DNA of 64,000 nucleotides, taken from Prolixibacter bellariivorans ATCC BAA-1284 (GTDB lineage: Bacteria > Bacteroidota > Bacteroidia > Bacteroidales > Prolixibacteraceae). Of the stretch, positions 52,382 through 61,535 are shown one piece after another. The translations under genes and the position numbers were made by a program. The notes under the pieces were generated by a model. That model ran no database searches. It worked only from the letters and a program-made list of their open reading frames with translations, and was not told the DNA's origin. The stretch lies in NCBI RefSeq assembly GCF_000621705.1, contig NZ_JHXO01000012.1, positions 62,001 through 126,000 of the forward strand, given 5' to 3'. Positions within the stretch are counted from its first letter, which is position 1. Every line of letters begins with the position of its first letter.

Positions 52382-53242
52382 TTACTTAAAGTTTTGTATC
52401 ATTTCATACTGCTTTCCGCCTAACGGGAAACCGCAAACTTCGAGGAAAGCATTTAGTGATTCGGCGTCGGATGCCGTGTTAACGACTTTTGCCTGTTCAG
52501 TGGTTATTTTCTCCAGCAAAGACTTCAATAGTGCTGTTCCAATGCCTATTCTCCGGTGTCTTTTGTCAACGGAAAGCCACGAAATATCGCCGGTTTCAAA
52601 TTCCGATATTCCATATCCTACCGGAATGCCTTCGTGACAACAGGTCACGCAATAGAACGTTTCCGGATTTCGATGGAAGGCTTCTATCGTATTCTGCCAC
52701 GAAGGATGAAAATCGGCAAACGATTCAGCGATGTCGTCGGCTGGCAACGAAGTTTCCTGCAATGAAAAACCTTCCAGAAGCGCTTTCGGCGGAAGCGTTA
52801 GCTGCGATTGGCTTTGACGGTAGTAATGAAACGAACGGGTAACCTCGAAACCAAGCCGTTTGTAAAGCGATATGGCTTTATCATTGTTTTGCAGCACTTC
52901 GAGGAGATACTGCTTAATACCCGCTTCCCGGAGAGCCGGCAGCGATTCATTAAACAACCGGGTAACCAGTCCCTGCCCACGATAAGACTTCGCTGTTCCG
53001 GTCCCGGTATCATAAGCCGTTGGAAGTCCCTGGAACGTTCCGGTTCCATTCAGGATAAACGAAACCAGCCGGTCGCCATCAAAAGCACCAACCGACAAAG
53101 AGGCATCAAAACCCCGCCGTACCAGCATTAATCTCAACTCTTCTTTTGAAATGGAGATTTCGTAATCGGCAAATGCCGAATGAAAAGCGTTAAACAGCTC
53201 ATCGAATGCCACCTGCTCCAATGAGCGAAAAGTAATTTCCAT
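52382..53242 (-). CDS. Tandem-domain GNAT acetyltransferase
   Basis: 286 residues with two GNAT folds. Domain 1 has AKSYRGQGLVTRLFNE (acetyl-CoA loop, about 87-102), and domain 2 has VDKRHRRIGIGTALLKSL (about 228-245) with the R-x-x-G-x-G/A pattern. Both look competent for acetyl-CoA binding. The substrate is unknown. It lies next to the ECF gene but on an independent unit, with about 280 bases between. Not part of the polysaccharide locus by function, as far as can be told. Confidence 0.85.
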   Translation of the reverse strand: MEITFRSLEQVAFDELFNAFHSAFADYEISISKEELRLMLVRRGFDASLSVGAFDGDRLVSFILNGTGTFQGLPTAYDTGTGTAKSYRGQGLVTRLFNESLPALREAGIKQYLLEVLQNNDKAISLYKRLGFEVTRSFHYYRQSQSQLTLPPKALLEGFSLQETSLPADDIAESFADFHPSWQNTIEAFHRNPETFYCVTCCHEGIPVGYGISEFETGDISWLSVDKRHRRIGIGTALLKSLLEKITTEQAKVVNTASDAESLNAFLEVCGFPLGGKQYEMIQNFK

Positions 53243-53439
53243 GGTATTCCGTTGAAATTTATCCCTAATTCCTTCTTCAGACTATGACAAACAAAGATAG
53301 CCGGGTGGAAAATAAACACAATAAATTTTGTGGCTAACTGAGGAGCGAACTGTTAAAAAATGGCCTTTTTTAAGGATATTATGCTATTTCATGACTTGCA
53401 GCTCTTCCATTCTTGATCTAAATTCCTTAGCTTTAGGAT

Positions 53440-53889
53440 ATGAAGGAATTCTCCCCCCATAACAGCCACCAGCAGGAAAAGCGGGTCGCTAACGAAGAAC
53501 TGGATAATTTCCGGTTGATATCGAGGCACCACTCTCTGAAACTTCTGAAGCAGACAGAACGGGAGCGGCAGATAATTCTGCAGTGTACTATCCTTCCCGG
53601 AACTCTTTCGGGTGTCATTGGTCCGGTGCGCATCTGGCCAACAACCTATCTCATCGACCGAGAGAATAATTATCGTAGTCAATTAATAGCCGCCTGGAAT
53701 ATTTCACTGTATCCCGATTGGCATCAGGTTTCTTTCGAGAAAAAGATACACCGGATTACGCTTGTATTTTCAGCGCTTCACCAGAATTGTAAACAATTTG
53801 ATTTGGTAGAAGATATTCCGGAAAAAGGCGCATTTGTGATTAGAAACATCACCCGCAACCAATTGGGTATTTACGAAGTACATATTTAG
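53440..53889 (+). CDS. Hypothetical protein
   Basis: 149 residues, unrecognised. It is mixed alpha/beta with no signal peptide or membrane helix. It contains QIILQCTILPGTLSGVIGPV (about 45-64), a WPTTYLIDRENNYRSQLI segment and a C-terminal RNQLGIYEVHI strand. The middle part, with Tyr/Trp-rich WNISLYPDW, reads like a small beta-barrel. It starts 16 bases before the arylamine acetyltransferase gene and is probably cotranscribed with it. No function can be given. Confidence 0.7.
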   Translation: MKEFSPHNSHQQEKRVANEELDNFRLISRHHSLKLLKQTERERQIILQCTILPGTLSGVIGPVRIWPTTYLIDRENNYRSQLIAAWNISLYPDWHQVSFEKKIHRITLVFSALHQNCKQFDLVEDIPEKGAFVIRNITRNQLGIYEVHI

Positions 53890-53905
53890 GTTAACCAAAA
53901 GAGGA

Positions 53906-54667
53906 ATGATCGATACAGAAGCTTATCTCCATCGCATTGGTCTAAATAATCAAGCATCTGTTTCCTTTCAATCACTAACGCAATTACAAAAGGCACACTT
54001 ACTCCATATTCCATTCGAAAATCTGGACATCCACCAAAACGTTCCAATTCAACTCAACATTGATCGCATCTACAACAAAGTAGTAAATCAACATCGCGGG
54101 GGATTCTGTTACGAGCTGAACGGGTTGTTTTATGAGCTCTTAAAAACATTGGACTTTGAGGTACGACGGATCTCCGCCCGCGTTTATCATGATGGTGAAT
54201 ATGCTCCCGAGTATGACCACCTCGCTATAGTTGCCACCATCGACGGAAAAGAATACCTGACCGATGTCGGTTTCGGCGAGTTCACTTTTTCGCCTCTGCA
54301 GCTCGACACGACGGAACCGCAACACGATGAGAGAGGCACCTTCCGGGTTGACCGCTACGAAAAAATTTACTACCGGGTAAGCAGACAAGAGAAAGAGGAC
54401 TGGAAGCCCGTTTACATTTTTGAAAACAAGCACCGGAAATTCCAGGAGTTTGCAACTATGTGCCATTATCACCAAACGAGCCCGGAGTCACATTTCAAGC
54501 AAAAGCGAATGATTACCCTTCCCACCAATGGTGGCCGCATTACCTTAACAGATGACCTACTCAAAATCAGTCGAAACCAGGAAACGACGAAAGAAAAACC
54601 AGTGACCTGTAAAGAGGATTTCGACACGCTTCTTTTCACGTATTTCGGCCTGCATATGGGTAAGTAG
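53906..54667 (+). CDS. nat: Arylamine N-acetyltransferase
   Basis: 253 residues. Members move acetyl from acetyl-CoA to arylamines or hydrazines through a Cys-His-Asp triad. Seen: RGGFCYELNGLFYELL with C68, EYDHLAIVATI with H105 and YLTDVGFGEFTFSPLQL with D120. N-terminal helix set IPFENLDIHQNVPI (about 35-48) is typical. The C-terminal cap region is complete. Likely detoxification or a biosynthetic acyl transfer. It follows the hypothetical gene closely and precedes a gap of about 300 bases. Confidence 0.92.
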   Translation: MIDTEAYLHRIGLNNQASVSFQSLTQLQKAHLLHIPFENLDIHQNVPIQLNIDRIYNKVVNQHRGGFCYELNGLFYELLKTLDFEVRRISARVYHDGEYAPEYDHLAIVATIDGKEYLTDVGFGEFTFSPLQLDTTEPQHDERGTFRVDRYEKIYYRVSRQEKEDWKPVYIFENKHRKFQEFATMCHYHQTSPESHFKQKRMITLPTNGGRITLTDDLLKISRNQETTKEKPVTCKEDFDTLLFTYFGLHMGK

Positions 54668-54974
54668 CCCTTTCGTCAGCCCAAAAAAAGAATTCCGGAA
54701 TAAAGCGTATGTGATAAACCATTCCCTTGCTGACAATTACCACATCGGGCGAAAAGAAATTGCTGTTGACCAATGAACGAAATTCAACCATTGTTGTTTT
54801 CAGAATGGAAAATGCTCAGTCAATTCTTGTAACTATAGTACGATTGAGTCGAATATTAAGTGAAGAAATTGGTTATAGAGGTGAAAAAATTGGGAGAGCG
54901 TGATATAAATCTCTTTTATTAAGATTAAATCTTTATAATTTTCACGTCGAAAGAAAAATACTAAGCAAGCTCAT
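54668..54974. other. Intergenic region before the E1 gene
   Basis: About 307 AT-rich bases with no gene seen. It must carry the promoter for the E1 gene; TATAAATCTCTTTT near 54912 and AATCTTTATAATTTTC near 54936 are candidate AT-rich boxes without a clear TAnnTTTG match. Confidence 0.4.
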
Positions 54975-57413
54975 ATGTCAACATTAGAAATCCCTTACGG
55001 GAAAGTTCTTAAAAATTTGTCCAAAGAAGATATCCTGAATGACTACAAGCTGGCGCACATCAGCCGGCAGATCAGTCTTATCGGACGCAAGGAGGTGTTA
55101 AGGGGTAACGCCGACTTCGGAATCTTTGGCGATGGAAAAGAGATCGCTCAGTTGGCAGCCGCCCATTTTTTTAGAGAGGGCGACTGGCGTTCAGGCTATT
55201 ATCGCGACCAGACCTTTATGCTGGCGACCGGGATGACCACTCCCGAAGAACTATTTGCACAATTGTATGGCGACACGGATGCAAAAGCCAATCCGGGCAA
55301 CGCAGGCCGGTCGATGGTGAACCATTATGGTACACCCAACGTAACACCCGACGGCCAGTGGCTCAACCTGGTCGAACAAAAAAACACTTCTTCCGACATT
55401 GCTCCCACTGCCGGTCAGATGCCTCGAATGGTTGGACTGGCGTATGCATCGAAACTTTACCGGAACAACAAAGATTTACACGAGTACACCCAGTTTTCCG
55501 ATTTAGGCAATGAAGTGGTTTTTGGCACCATTGGCGATGCCAGTTCGGCCGAAGGTCACTTTTGGGAAACCGTCAACGCATCGGCGGTATTGCAAATTCC
55601 GTTGGCACTTTCGGTGTGGGACGATGGTTATGGTATTTCCGTTCCCGGAAAATATCAAATTACCAAAGCCAACATATCAGAAGTACTAAGTGGTTTCGAA
55701 AAGAAAAACGACAACGAAAACGGTATTCTCATATATCGGGCGAAAGGTTGGGATTATGCCCGATTACTGGAAATGTATGGCGAAGGCATTGCCCGTTGCC
55801 GGGAAAAGCATATTCCGGTTCTTTTCCATGTCAATGAGATGACTCAGCCCATGGGACACTCTTCATCGGGGTCGCACGAACGCTACAAGCCGAAAGAGCG
55901 ACTGGAATGGGAAGCCGAATTCGATGCTATTCTAAAGATGAAAGAATGGCTGTTGGTCGAAGGTATTGCCACGGAGAAAGAGCTGAAAGCTTTGGAAAAA
56001 GAGGCGGAAGACATTGCCAGGAAGGCGAAAGACAAAGCCTGGAAAAATATTAGAACACCTGTACAAAAAGAACGCGACGAGCTGGTTCAAATAGTGGAAG
56101 GCCGTTCCTGCAGCTGTGTGGATACCCGAAGCGATGAAGTGGATGCCATTGCTGCTTCACTGAAAAAAATCAAGTATCCCATCCGAAAGGATACAGTCAG
56201 CTCGGCCCGGAGAATCATGCGCAATGTTTGCCGCACCTGTCCGGCCAAGCGAAGCCTTCAACATCAACTGTCCAACTGGCTGAAAGAACAGGGCGTCAAA
56301 AACCACGAACGTTACAGCAGCAAACTATACAGCGAAACAGAATTCGCAGCGGTGAAAGCCACTGCCGTTCCGCCGGTTTTTACCGCGAAATCGGAAACCA
56401 TTCCCGGCCGTGAAATACTGCTGAGAAACTTTGACAAGCTGTTTGCCAAATACCCGTTACTGGTCACCTTTGGTGAAGATACCGGTGCACTGGGAGATGT
56501 CAATAAAGGACTGGAAGGCATGCAAGCCAAATATGGCGAACTCCGGGTAACCGATACCGGTATCCGTGAAACAACCATCCTTGGCCAGGGAATTGGTCTC
56601 GCTTTGCGCGGAATGCGTCCCATTGTCGAGATTCAGTACTTTGATTATATCATGTATGCGCTTCAGACACTAAGCGACGACCTCGCCACACTACACTGGA
56701 GAACTGCCGGCGCCCAAAAAGCACCGGTCATTATCCGTACCCGTGGTCACCGGTTGATTGGTATCTGGCATTCCGGTTCACCGCTCAGCATGATCATCAA
56801 CTCGCTACGGGGCATCCATGTTTGCGTTCCCCGCGATATGACACAGGCAGCTGGTATGTATAATACCTTACTGGAATCGGATGATCCGGCGTTGGTAGTT
56901 GAGTCGCTAAACGGTTACCGTATCCGGGAGAAATGTCCGGAAAATCTGGGCGAGTTCAAAGTACCGCTCGGTATTCCCGAAATCATGCACGAAGGTACAG
57001 ACGTAACGCTGGTTACTTATGGTTCCTGCGTGCGCATTGCACAGGAAGCTGTTAAGCAACTGGATGAATTTGGCATCAGCGTGGAACTGATCGATGTGCA
57101 AACGCTCTTGCCATTCGATACAACCAGCATCATTGGGAAATCGTTATCCAAAACAAACCGTATCATCTTCTTCGACGAGGACGTACCGGGAGGAACAACG
57201 GCCTTCATGATGCAGCAGGTAATGGAAAAACAGCAGGGATACTTCCAGCTTGATTCAGCTCCGAAGACCATCACAGCCCAATCGCACCGTCCGGCCTATA
57301 CAACCGATGGAGATTACTTTTCCAATCCGAATGCCGAAGATGTGTTCGATGCCGTTTATGAAATGATAAGTGAAACCAATCCAAAACAGTTTCCTCCCAT
57401 TTATCCCGAATAA
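54975..57413 (+). CDS. 2-oxoacid dehydrogenase E1, fused alpha and beta subunits (branched-chain type)
   Basis: 812 residues. The alpha part (about 1-330) holds the thiamine-diphosphate motif GTIGDASSAEGHFWETVNAS and MTQPMGHSSSGSHERY. A linker follows (about 330-470), with CSC and CRTC segments. The beta part (about 475-800) begins EILLRNFDKLFAKYPLLVTFGED and includes GDVNKGLEGMQAKYG and FFDEDVPGGTTAFMM. It decarboxylates a branched-chain 2-oxoacid and passes the acyl group to an E2, which is not in the window. Fused E1 of this size is common in Bacteroidota. The linker cysteines might bind metal or form a disulfide (inference). A 105-bp hairpin repeat follows the stop. Confidence 0.9.
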   Translation: MSTLEIPYGKVLKNLSKEDILNDYKLAHISRQISLIGRKEVLRGNADFGIFGDGKEIAQLAAAHFFREGDWRSGYYRDQTFMLATGMTTPEELFAQLYGDTDAKANPGNAGRSMVNHYGTPNVTPDGQWLNLVEQKNTSSDIAPTAGQMPRMVGLAYASKLYRNNKDLHEYTQFSDLGNEVVFGTIGDASSAEGHFWETVNASAVLQIPLALSVWDDGYGISVPGKYQITKANISEVLSGFEKKNDNENGILIYRAKGWDYARLLEMYGEGIARCREKHIPVLFHVNEMTQPMGHSSSGSHERYKPKERLEWEAEFDAILKMKEWLLVEGIATEKELKALEKEAEDIARKAKDKAWKNIRTPVQKERDELVQIVEGRSCSCVDTRSDEVDAIAASLKKIKYPIRKDTVSSARRIMRNVCRTCPAKRSLQHQLSNWLKEQGVKNHERYSSKLYSETEFAAVKATAVPPVFTAKSETIPGREILLRNFDKLFAKYPLLVTFGEDTGALGDVNKGLEGMQAKYGELRVTDTGIRETTILGQGIGLALRGMRPIVEIQYFDYIMYALQTLSDDLATLHWRTAGAQKAPVIIRTRGHRLIGIWHSGSPLSMIINSLRGIHVCVPRDMTQAAGMYNTLLESDDPALVVESLNGYRIREKCPENLGEFKVPLGIPEIMHEGTDVTLVTYGSCVRIAQEAVKQLDEFGISVELIDVQTLLPFDTTSIIGKSLSKTNRIIFFDEDVPGGTTAFMMQQVMEKQQGYFQLDSAPKTITAQSHRPAYTTDGDYFSNPNAEDVFDAVYEMISETNPKQFPPIYPE

Positions 57414-57429
57414 AGAGAGCGGCTTTTCG

Positions 57430-57534
57430 ATAACGATACAACACAAACCTGGCAGGTTTTTGAAACCTGCCAGGTTACCTTTTTAATAGCCAGGTATCAA
57501 AATTTGGCATTTTGCTACTTTTTCATCGCCCTGC
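57430..57534 (+). repeat. 105-bp dispersed hairpin repeat, copy 1
   Basis: ATAACGATACAACAC...CCCTGC. It contains AACCTGGCAGGTTT / AAACCTGCCAGGTT around TTG with a T-run after it, so it should stop transcription of the E1 gene. The same 105-base module with scattered changes is at 63341. Confidence 0.85.
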
Positions 57535-57664
57535 AGAACAAGAAGGATTGATAACCATAGTTAATCGATATATAACAATAACCACATATGATAGATAAAA
57601 ATCCTTCATACATTTATCTCTACTTATAAAATATCATTCAAAAAAAATTGAACTTTTTTAAAAT

Positions 57665-57672
57665 TATCTTTG
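57665..57672 (+). promoter_or_regulatory. -7 promoter box TATCTTTG
   Basis: Matches TAnnTTTG, with TTG at 57648 upstream at a slightly short spacing. It would give a leader of about 270 bases to the lipoprotein gene, including the pseudoknot-like element. Confidence 0.5.
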
Positions 57673-57830
57673 CCTTTTCGTCAGTAACGTCTACTTTAGT
57701 ACGGCCAATTTTGGATAAAGAGTTTCAACCAAGAATAGATACTTTCAGAAAAGAAATAAAACAAAGAGCTGATAAAGGGTTGAATATGTTATACCATTAG
57801 TATTGCGTATTGTTATTTCTATTATAAAAA

Positions 57831-57875
57831 TAAGGGCAAAAAGTAACCCAGCCCTTATATAAAGAACCGGGTTAC
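57831..57875 (+). ncRNA. H-type pseudoknot candidate in the leader of a lipoprotein gene
   Basis: TAAGGGC (57831-57837) pairs with GCCCTTA (57851-57857), and GTAACCC (57843-57849) inside that loop pairs with GGGTTAC (57869-57875). Both stems are 7 bp, with loops of 5, 1 and 11 bases, as in a compact H-type pseudoknot. It may be a riboswitch or regulatory RNA, or two alternative hairpins. No known riboswitch class was recognised. Confidence 0.45.
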
Positions 57876-57895
57876 AACAGTTGTTTTAATAATCT

Positions 57896-57923
57896 GGAGT
57901 AGGAAGCAGCAACTTCCTACTCC
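57896..57923. promoter_or_regulatory. 11-bp perfect hairpin just before the lipoprotein gene
   Basis: GGAGTAGGAAG pairs with CTTCCTACTCC around CAGCAA, ending 20 bases before the ATG and followed by ATTAAAAA. It could be a terminator of an upstream RNA or a translation-control hairpin. Confidence 0.6.
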
Positions 57924-57943
57924 ATTAAAAACTTTACAAAGAA

Positions 57944-59053
57944 ATGAAAAAAATTGTTTTATTGTGCATGGCAGCTGCACTATCGACCTTTTTCGCTGGT
58001 TGCCAGAAGGATGAAATAAACGGTCAACTCACCGACAATGTCCAACAGAAAAGCGCTACGGTGCCCAATGTGTACTCAGAAAATGGCTATCTGGTATTCA
58101 AAAACATTGAAACACTGGATAGTATCGCACAAGTAATGAATCAGGAAGATTCTACATCACAAGTATCGTGGGAAGAATACATGCACTTTGAATCTGCAAG
58201 GACATACCGCGCCAAGCTGAATGATGAAATTTTCAGTACCGATGATTACTCCGTGTTTTTAAAAAAGGCAAATGAGGCGGCCTCGGAAGGTTACTTTAAT
58301 AAAAAAGATTCATGCATGGATTATCCTTTTTCAAACTACAGTTGGGCATCTGTTCTCAACAAAGATGGCATTGTGAAAGTTGGAGATATTCTCTATGCTT
58401 TTAGCAAAAAGGGAGGGATAGCAATGTCCAAAGGAACTCCCGAACTTATTTCTCTGGCTCGAAAAGGTGGAGCATTACCAACGGGAATTGAATATACTCA
58501 ATTTGGAAATTCTTTGAAATCGGCAACAATAAATGACTACCGAACAATAAATGATTATGGAAAATATTTTAAAACGGAAAAAAGAAATCGCAAGTATAAA
58601 TTATCAGTTTATTTAAGCTACGATGTCATTAAAGTCAAAAGACGTGTTTATATTCCTGATGTCCACGATTTCAAGGATGTCATGTTACCTGATGGAGTAA
58701 AGTATGAAATATATTGCCACCAACAGAAGAAAGGGACTTTCGGATGGAGAGATTATCAGACTCATTTGTCTTACAAAGACTTTGCAGTAAAAATAGGAGG
58801 GAATAGTATACCGGAAATAAATTTTACTTATCCAGCAGTAAATTATTCTGATTCAAATCCCAGTTTAAAACAGCCTTCAAATGCTTTATCTAATCACTTT
58901 ATTTTGTTATATGATGCTAAATATCCTTTCAAGATAGTTAGTGATAATCCGCCGGCAGCACCTAAACCTCCGACAGTAAGACTAATTGATTTTAAAATCT
59001 GGACAAGGAAAACGGGGAATGAATCGGATCCGATTCATTTTGTTGTTCAATAA
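57944..59053 (+). CDS. Hypothetical lipoprotein
   Basis: 369 residues. MKKIVLLCMAAALSTFFAGC gives a lipobox (Cys20). The mature part has an alpha-helical segment (about 55-115), a central region with KVGDILYAFSKKGGIAMS (about 146-163) and a C-terminal beta-rich half (about 210-369) containing KLSVYLSYDVIKVKRRVYIP. Proteins of this layout (GDILYAFSKKGI core) are common Bacteroidota lipoproteins of unknown role. It lies upstream of the TonB receptor gene by 75 bases on the same strand; cotranscription is possible. A structured leader precedes it. Confidence 0.75.
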   Translation: MKKIVLLCMAAALSTFFAGCQKDEINGQLTDNVQQKSATVPNVYSENGYLVFKNIETLDSIAQVMNQEDSTSQVSWEEYMHFESARTYRAKLNDEIFSTDDYSVFLKKANEAASEGYFNKKDSCMDYPFSNYSWASVLNKDGIVKVGDILYAFSKKGGIAMSKGTPELISLARKGGALPTGIEYTQFGNSLKSATINDYRTINDYGKYFKTEKRNRKYKLSVYLSYDVIKVKRRVYIPDVHDFKDVMLPDGVKYEIYCHQQKKGTFGWRDYQTHLSYKDFAVKIGGNSIPEINFTYPAVNYSDSNPSLKQPSNALSNHFILLYDAKYPFKIVSDNPPAAPKPPTVRLIDFKIWTRKTGNESDPIHFVVQ

Positions 59054-59128
59054 GTAACATCGACTGAAATATGAAATACCGGGGCGCCTATTTCAATTTG
59101 TCCCGGTATTCTCTTCAGGTTTTATCAT

Positions 59129-61531
59129 ATGAGCCATCTTCGCAACATTCTGCTAATTCTACTTTTCTTTTACCGACAAGTCGATGCCCAGGAATATGCA
59201 ACCATTTCAGGCTATGTCCGCGATTCTACAGCTTCCGAAAATTTAAACAGTGCCACCATCTACGATCAGAATTCACAACAAGGTACCCTAAGCAACACCT
59301 ATGGATTTTATTCGCTAACGGTTCCAGCCGGAAAAGTCAATCTCATCGTTTCCTATGTGGGATACCAGCCAAAGCATTTGAAGTTGATCGTACGAAAAGA
59401 TACGACCCTTAATTTCCGGCTTAGTAGTCGAAACCAAATACAGCAGGTTCAGGTTTCGGTAAAAAAGAAAGATGCAGTAACATCGTTGCCGGGACACCAG
59501 CACATCACCATGCAATCCATTGAGGCACTGCCCGGATTTCTTGGCGAACAGGATGTATTAAAAAGCCTTACCATACTGCCAGGTGTACAACAAGGGCACG
59601 AAGGAAGTGCCGGTATATTTGTGCGCGGCGGAAGTCCTGACCAGAATCTTATTTTGTTAGACGGAGTTCCTGTATTCAATGCATCTCATCTGTTCGGCTT
59701 TGTTTCTGTTTTCACGCCCGAGGCACTACAGAGTGTCGACTTTTATAAGGGGGGCTTCCCTGCCCGCTACGGAGGTCGCTTGTCGTCGGTAGTTGATGTA
59801 CGGATGAAAGAGGGCAATAAAAATAAGCCGGAAACCAACCTGACGTTCGGCATTATTTCGTCGAAATTCACACACGAAGGTCCCATAACGAAAGGAAAAT
59901 CATCGTATCTAATCTCTGCGCGAAGAACGCTGCTCGATTTACTGGTAACCAGCGCAGCCAAAATAAATAAACTGTCGTCCAGTGATGGCGCTACTGTACC
60001 AGGACTAAATTTTTATGACTTCAACCTGAAACTCAATTTCGATCTAAACAGAAAAAACAGGCTTTACGTCAGCTTTTATACCGGAGGTGACCGTCTATTT
60101 TCGAGGTTTTTCATGAATGATTCCTATACAGGCCAAGAGAACCACGAAATCACATCCAAACAAACAACTAACGTAAATCTACACTGGGGGAACAAAATAG
60201 GAGCGATTAGGTGGAACAGTCAAATTGGAGACAAATTGTTCCTCAACACCACGCTCTCTTCGGGCTTATTTCAATATACCATCCACAATAATTACAAGCA
60301 GGTACGAACAGAGGCAAATGAAAGGACAAAACAACAAACCGATATCAAGTACAATACACTTGTTAACAATAACAAACTTCAGTTTCTTTTCGACTGGTAC
60401 CTAACCAATCAACATAAGATACAATTTGGCAGCAACGCTGAGGTCAACTGGTTTGTCCCCGGCAAACAGGAAATATCGAGGAATGGGGAAACTCCCTTCA
60501 AAAGAGGAAACGGATGGACCTCAAACAAGGCACTGGCCCTGTTTGCAGACGACCATTGGACGCCGGGTGAAAAACTAACGATTTACGGAGGACTGAGATA
60601 CGACTTCTATTTATTGCAGGGAGAATGGTTTACCTATTTGCAGCCCCGCGTAAGCCTTTGTTTTGCCCCATCGCCAAAGTACAGTATAAACCTGTCGTAC
60701 GATGAAATGGCACAGCCCATACACTTGCTCACGAATAGCAGTATCGGGCTCCCCTCCGACATATGGGTACCTGCCATCAAAAATGTACCGCCTGAATATT
60801 CCAGGCAGATTGCCATGGGAATAAAAACCGCCATAAGCAGCAACCTGAATTACTCTTTCGACTCATACTACAAAACAATGAAAGGGGTAATTAACTATAA
60901 GGCCGGATACAGCTTTATGGACATTTACAAAGACTGGGGAAACCTGGTTGAAACCGGTACCGGAAGAGCATGGGGTTTCGAGCAAACACTGAACTATGAA
61001 AACCGCCGCTTGAAATGGTGGCTGAACTATACCCTTTCGTGGAATAACCGAAGATTTGCTTCCATCAACGATGGCAAACCCTTTCCGTTCAAATTCGACC
61101 GCCGGCACGATATCAATCTTGGCCTTGTTCTTAAATTATCGAAGGAAACCGAACTATCAGCTATATGGACTTTTCAATCGGGACAGGCTGCCACCGTACC
61201 TCAGATGGATTATCAGGCTGCTGGCCCAACTGACTATACAACTACCGATTTTATCACCGGTAAAGACATTGAAGATCCAGACCGTATTCAATACATCGAT
61301 AATTACAACGGAAACAGACTTCCCGCTTTTCACCACCTCGATATCGGGTTCACATTTAAAAAACAACGAGCATCGTACGAACGCGAATGGAAAATTGGGG
61401 TATACAATGTATATGCTCGTCAAAATCCGTATATGTATTATCCGTACACCAATGCCAGAGGCTACCTGAAATACAGGCAAATCAGTATTTTCCCGTTTGT
61501 TCCATCCATCAGTTACCACATCCATTTTTAA
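59129..61531 (+). CDS. TonB-dependent outer-membrane receptor with carboxypeptidase-regulatory domain
   Basis: 800 residues. Signal peptide about 1-20 (ILLILLFFYRQVDA). The carboxypeptidase-regulatory-like domain is at about 24-110 (ATISGYVRDSTASENLNSAT). The plug follows: LPGFLGEQDVLKSLTILPGV, then GIFVRGGSPDQNLILLDGVP and GGFPARYGGRLSSVVDVRM. The barrel ends in VPSISYHIHF. It is of the shorter receptor kind that pairs with DUF4249 lipoproteins rather than SusD. The substrate (metal chelate, peptide or other) is not known. The DUF4249 gene starts 4 bases after its stop. Confidence 0.9.
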   Translation: MSHLRNILLILLFFYRQVDAQEYATISGYVRDSTASENLNSATIYDQNSQQGTLSNTYGFYSLTVPAGKVNLIVSYVGYQPKHLKLIVRKDTTLNFRLSSRNQIQQVQVSVKKKDAVTSLPGHQHITMQSIEALPGFLGEQDVLKSLTILPGVQQGHEGSAGIFVRGGSPDQNLILLDGVPVFNASHLFGFVSVFTPEALQSVDFYKGGFPARYGGRLSSVVDVRMKEGNKNKPETNLTFGIISSKFTHEGPITKGKSSYLISARRTLLDLLVTSAAKINKLSSSDGATVPGLNFYDFNLKLNFDLNRKNRLYVSFYTGGDRLFSRFFMNDSYTGQENHEITSKQTTNVNLHWGNKIGAIRWNSQIGDKLFLNTTLSSGLFQYTIHNNYKQVRTEANERTKQQTDIKYNTLVNNNKLQFLFDWYLTNQHKIQFGSNAEVNWFVPGKQEISRNGETPFKRGNGWTSNKALALFADDHWTPGEKLTIYGGLRYDFYLLQGEWFTYLQPRVSLCFAPSPKYSINLSYDEMAQPIHLLTNSSIGLPSDIWVPAIKNVPPEYSRQIAMGIKTAISSNLNYSFDSYYKTMKGVINYKAGYSFMDIYKDWGNLVETGTGRAWGFEQTLNYENRRLKWWLNYTLSWNNRRFASINDGKPFPFKFDRRHDINLGLVLKLSKETELSAIWTFQSGQAATVPQMDYQAAGPTDYTTTDFITGKDIEDPDRIQYIDNYNGNRLPAFHHLDIGFTFKKQRASYEREWKIGVYNVYARQNPYMYYPYTNARGYLKYRQISIFPFVPSISYHIHF

Positions 61532-61535
61532 TCTC

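Noticed and set aside
57648-57800. TTG-started 50-codon frame before the pseudoknot
   Set aside because: Weak start, coincides with the likely promoter, and no similarity recognised; might be a small protein but unsupported.
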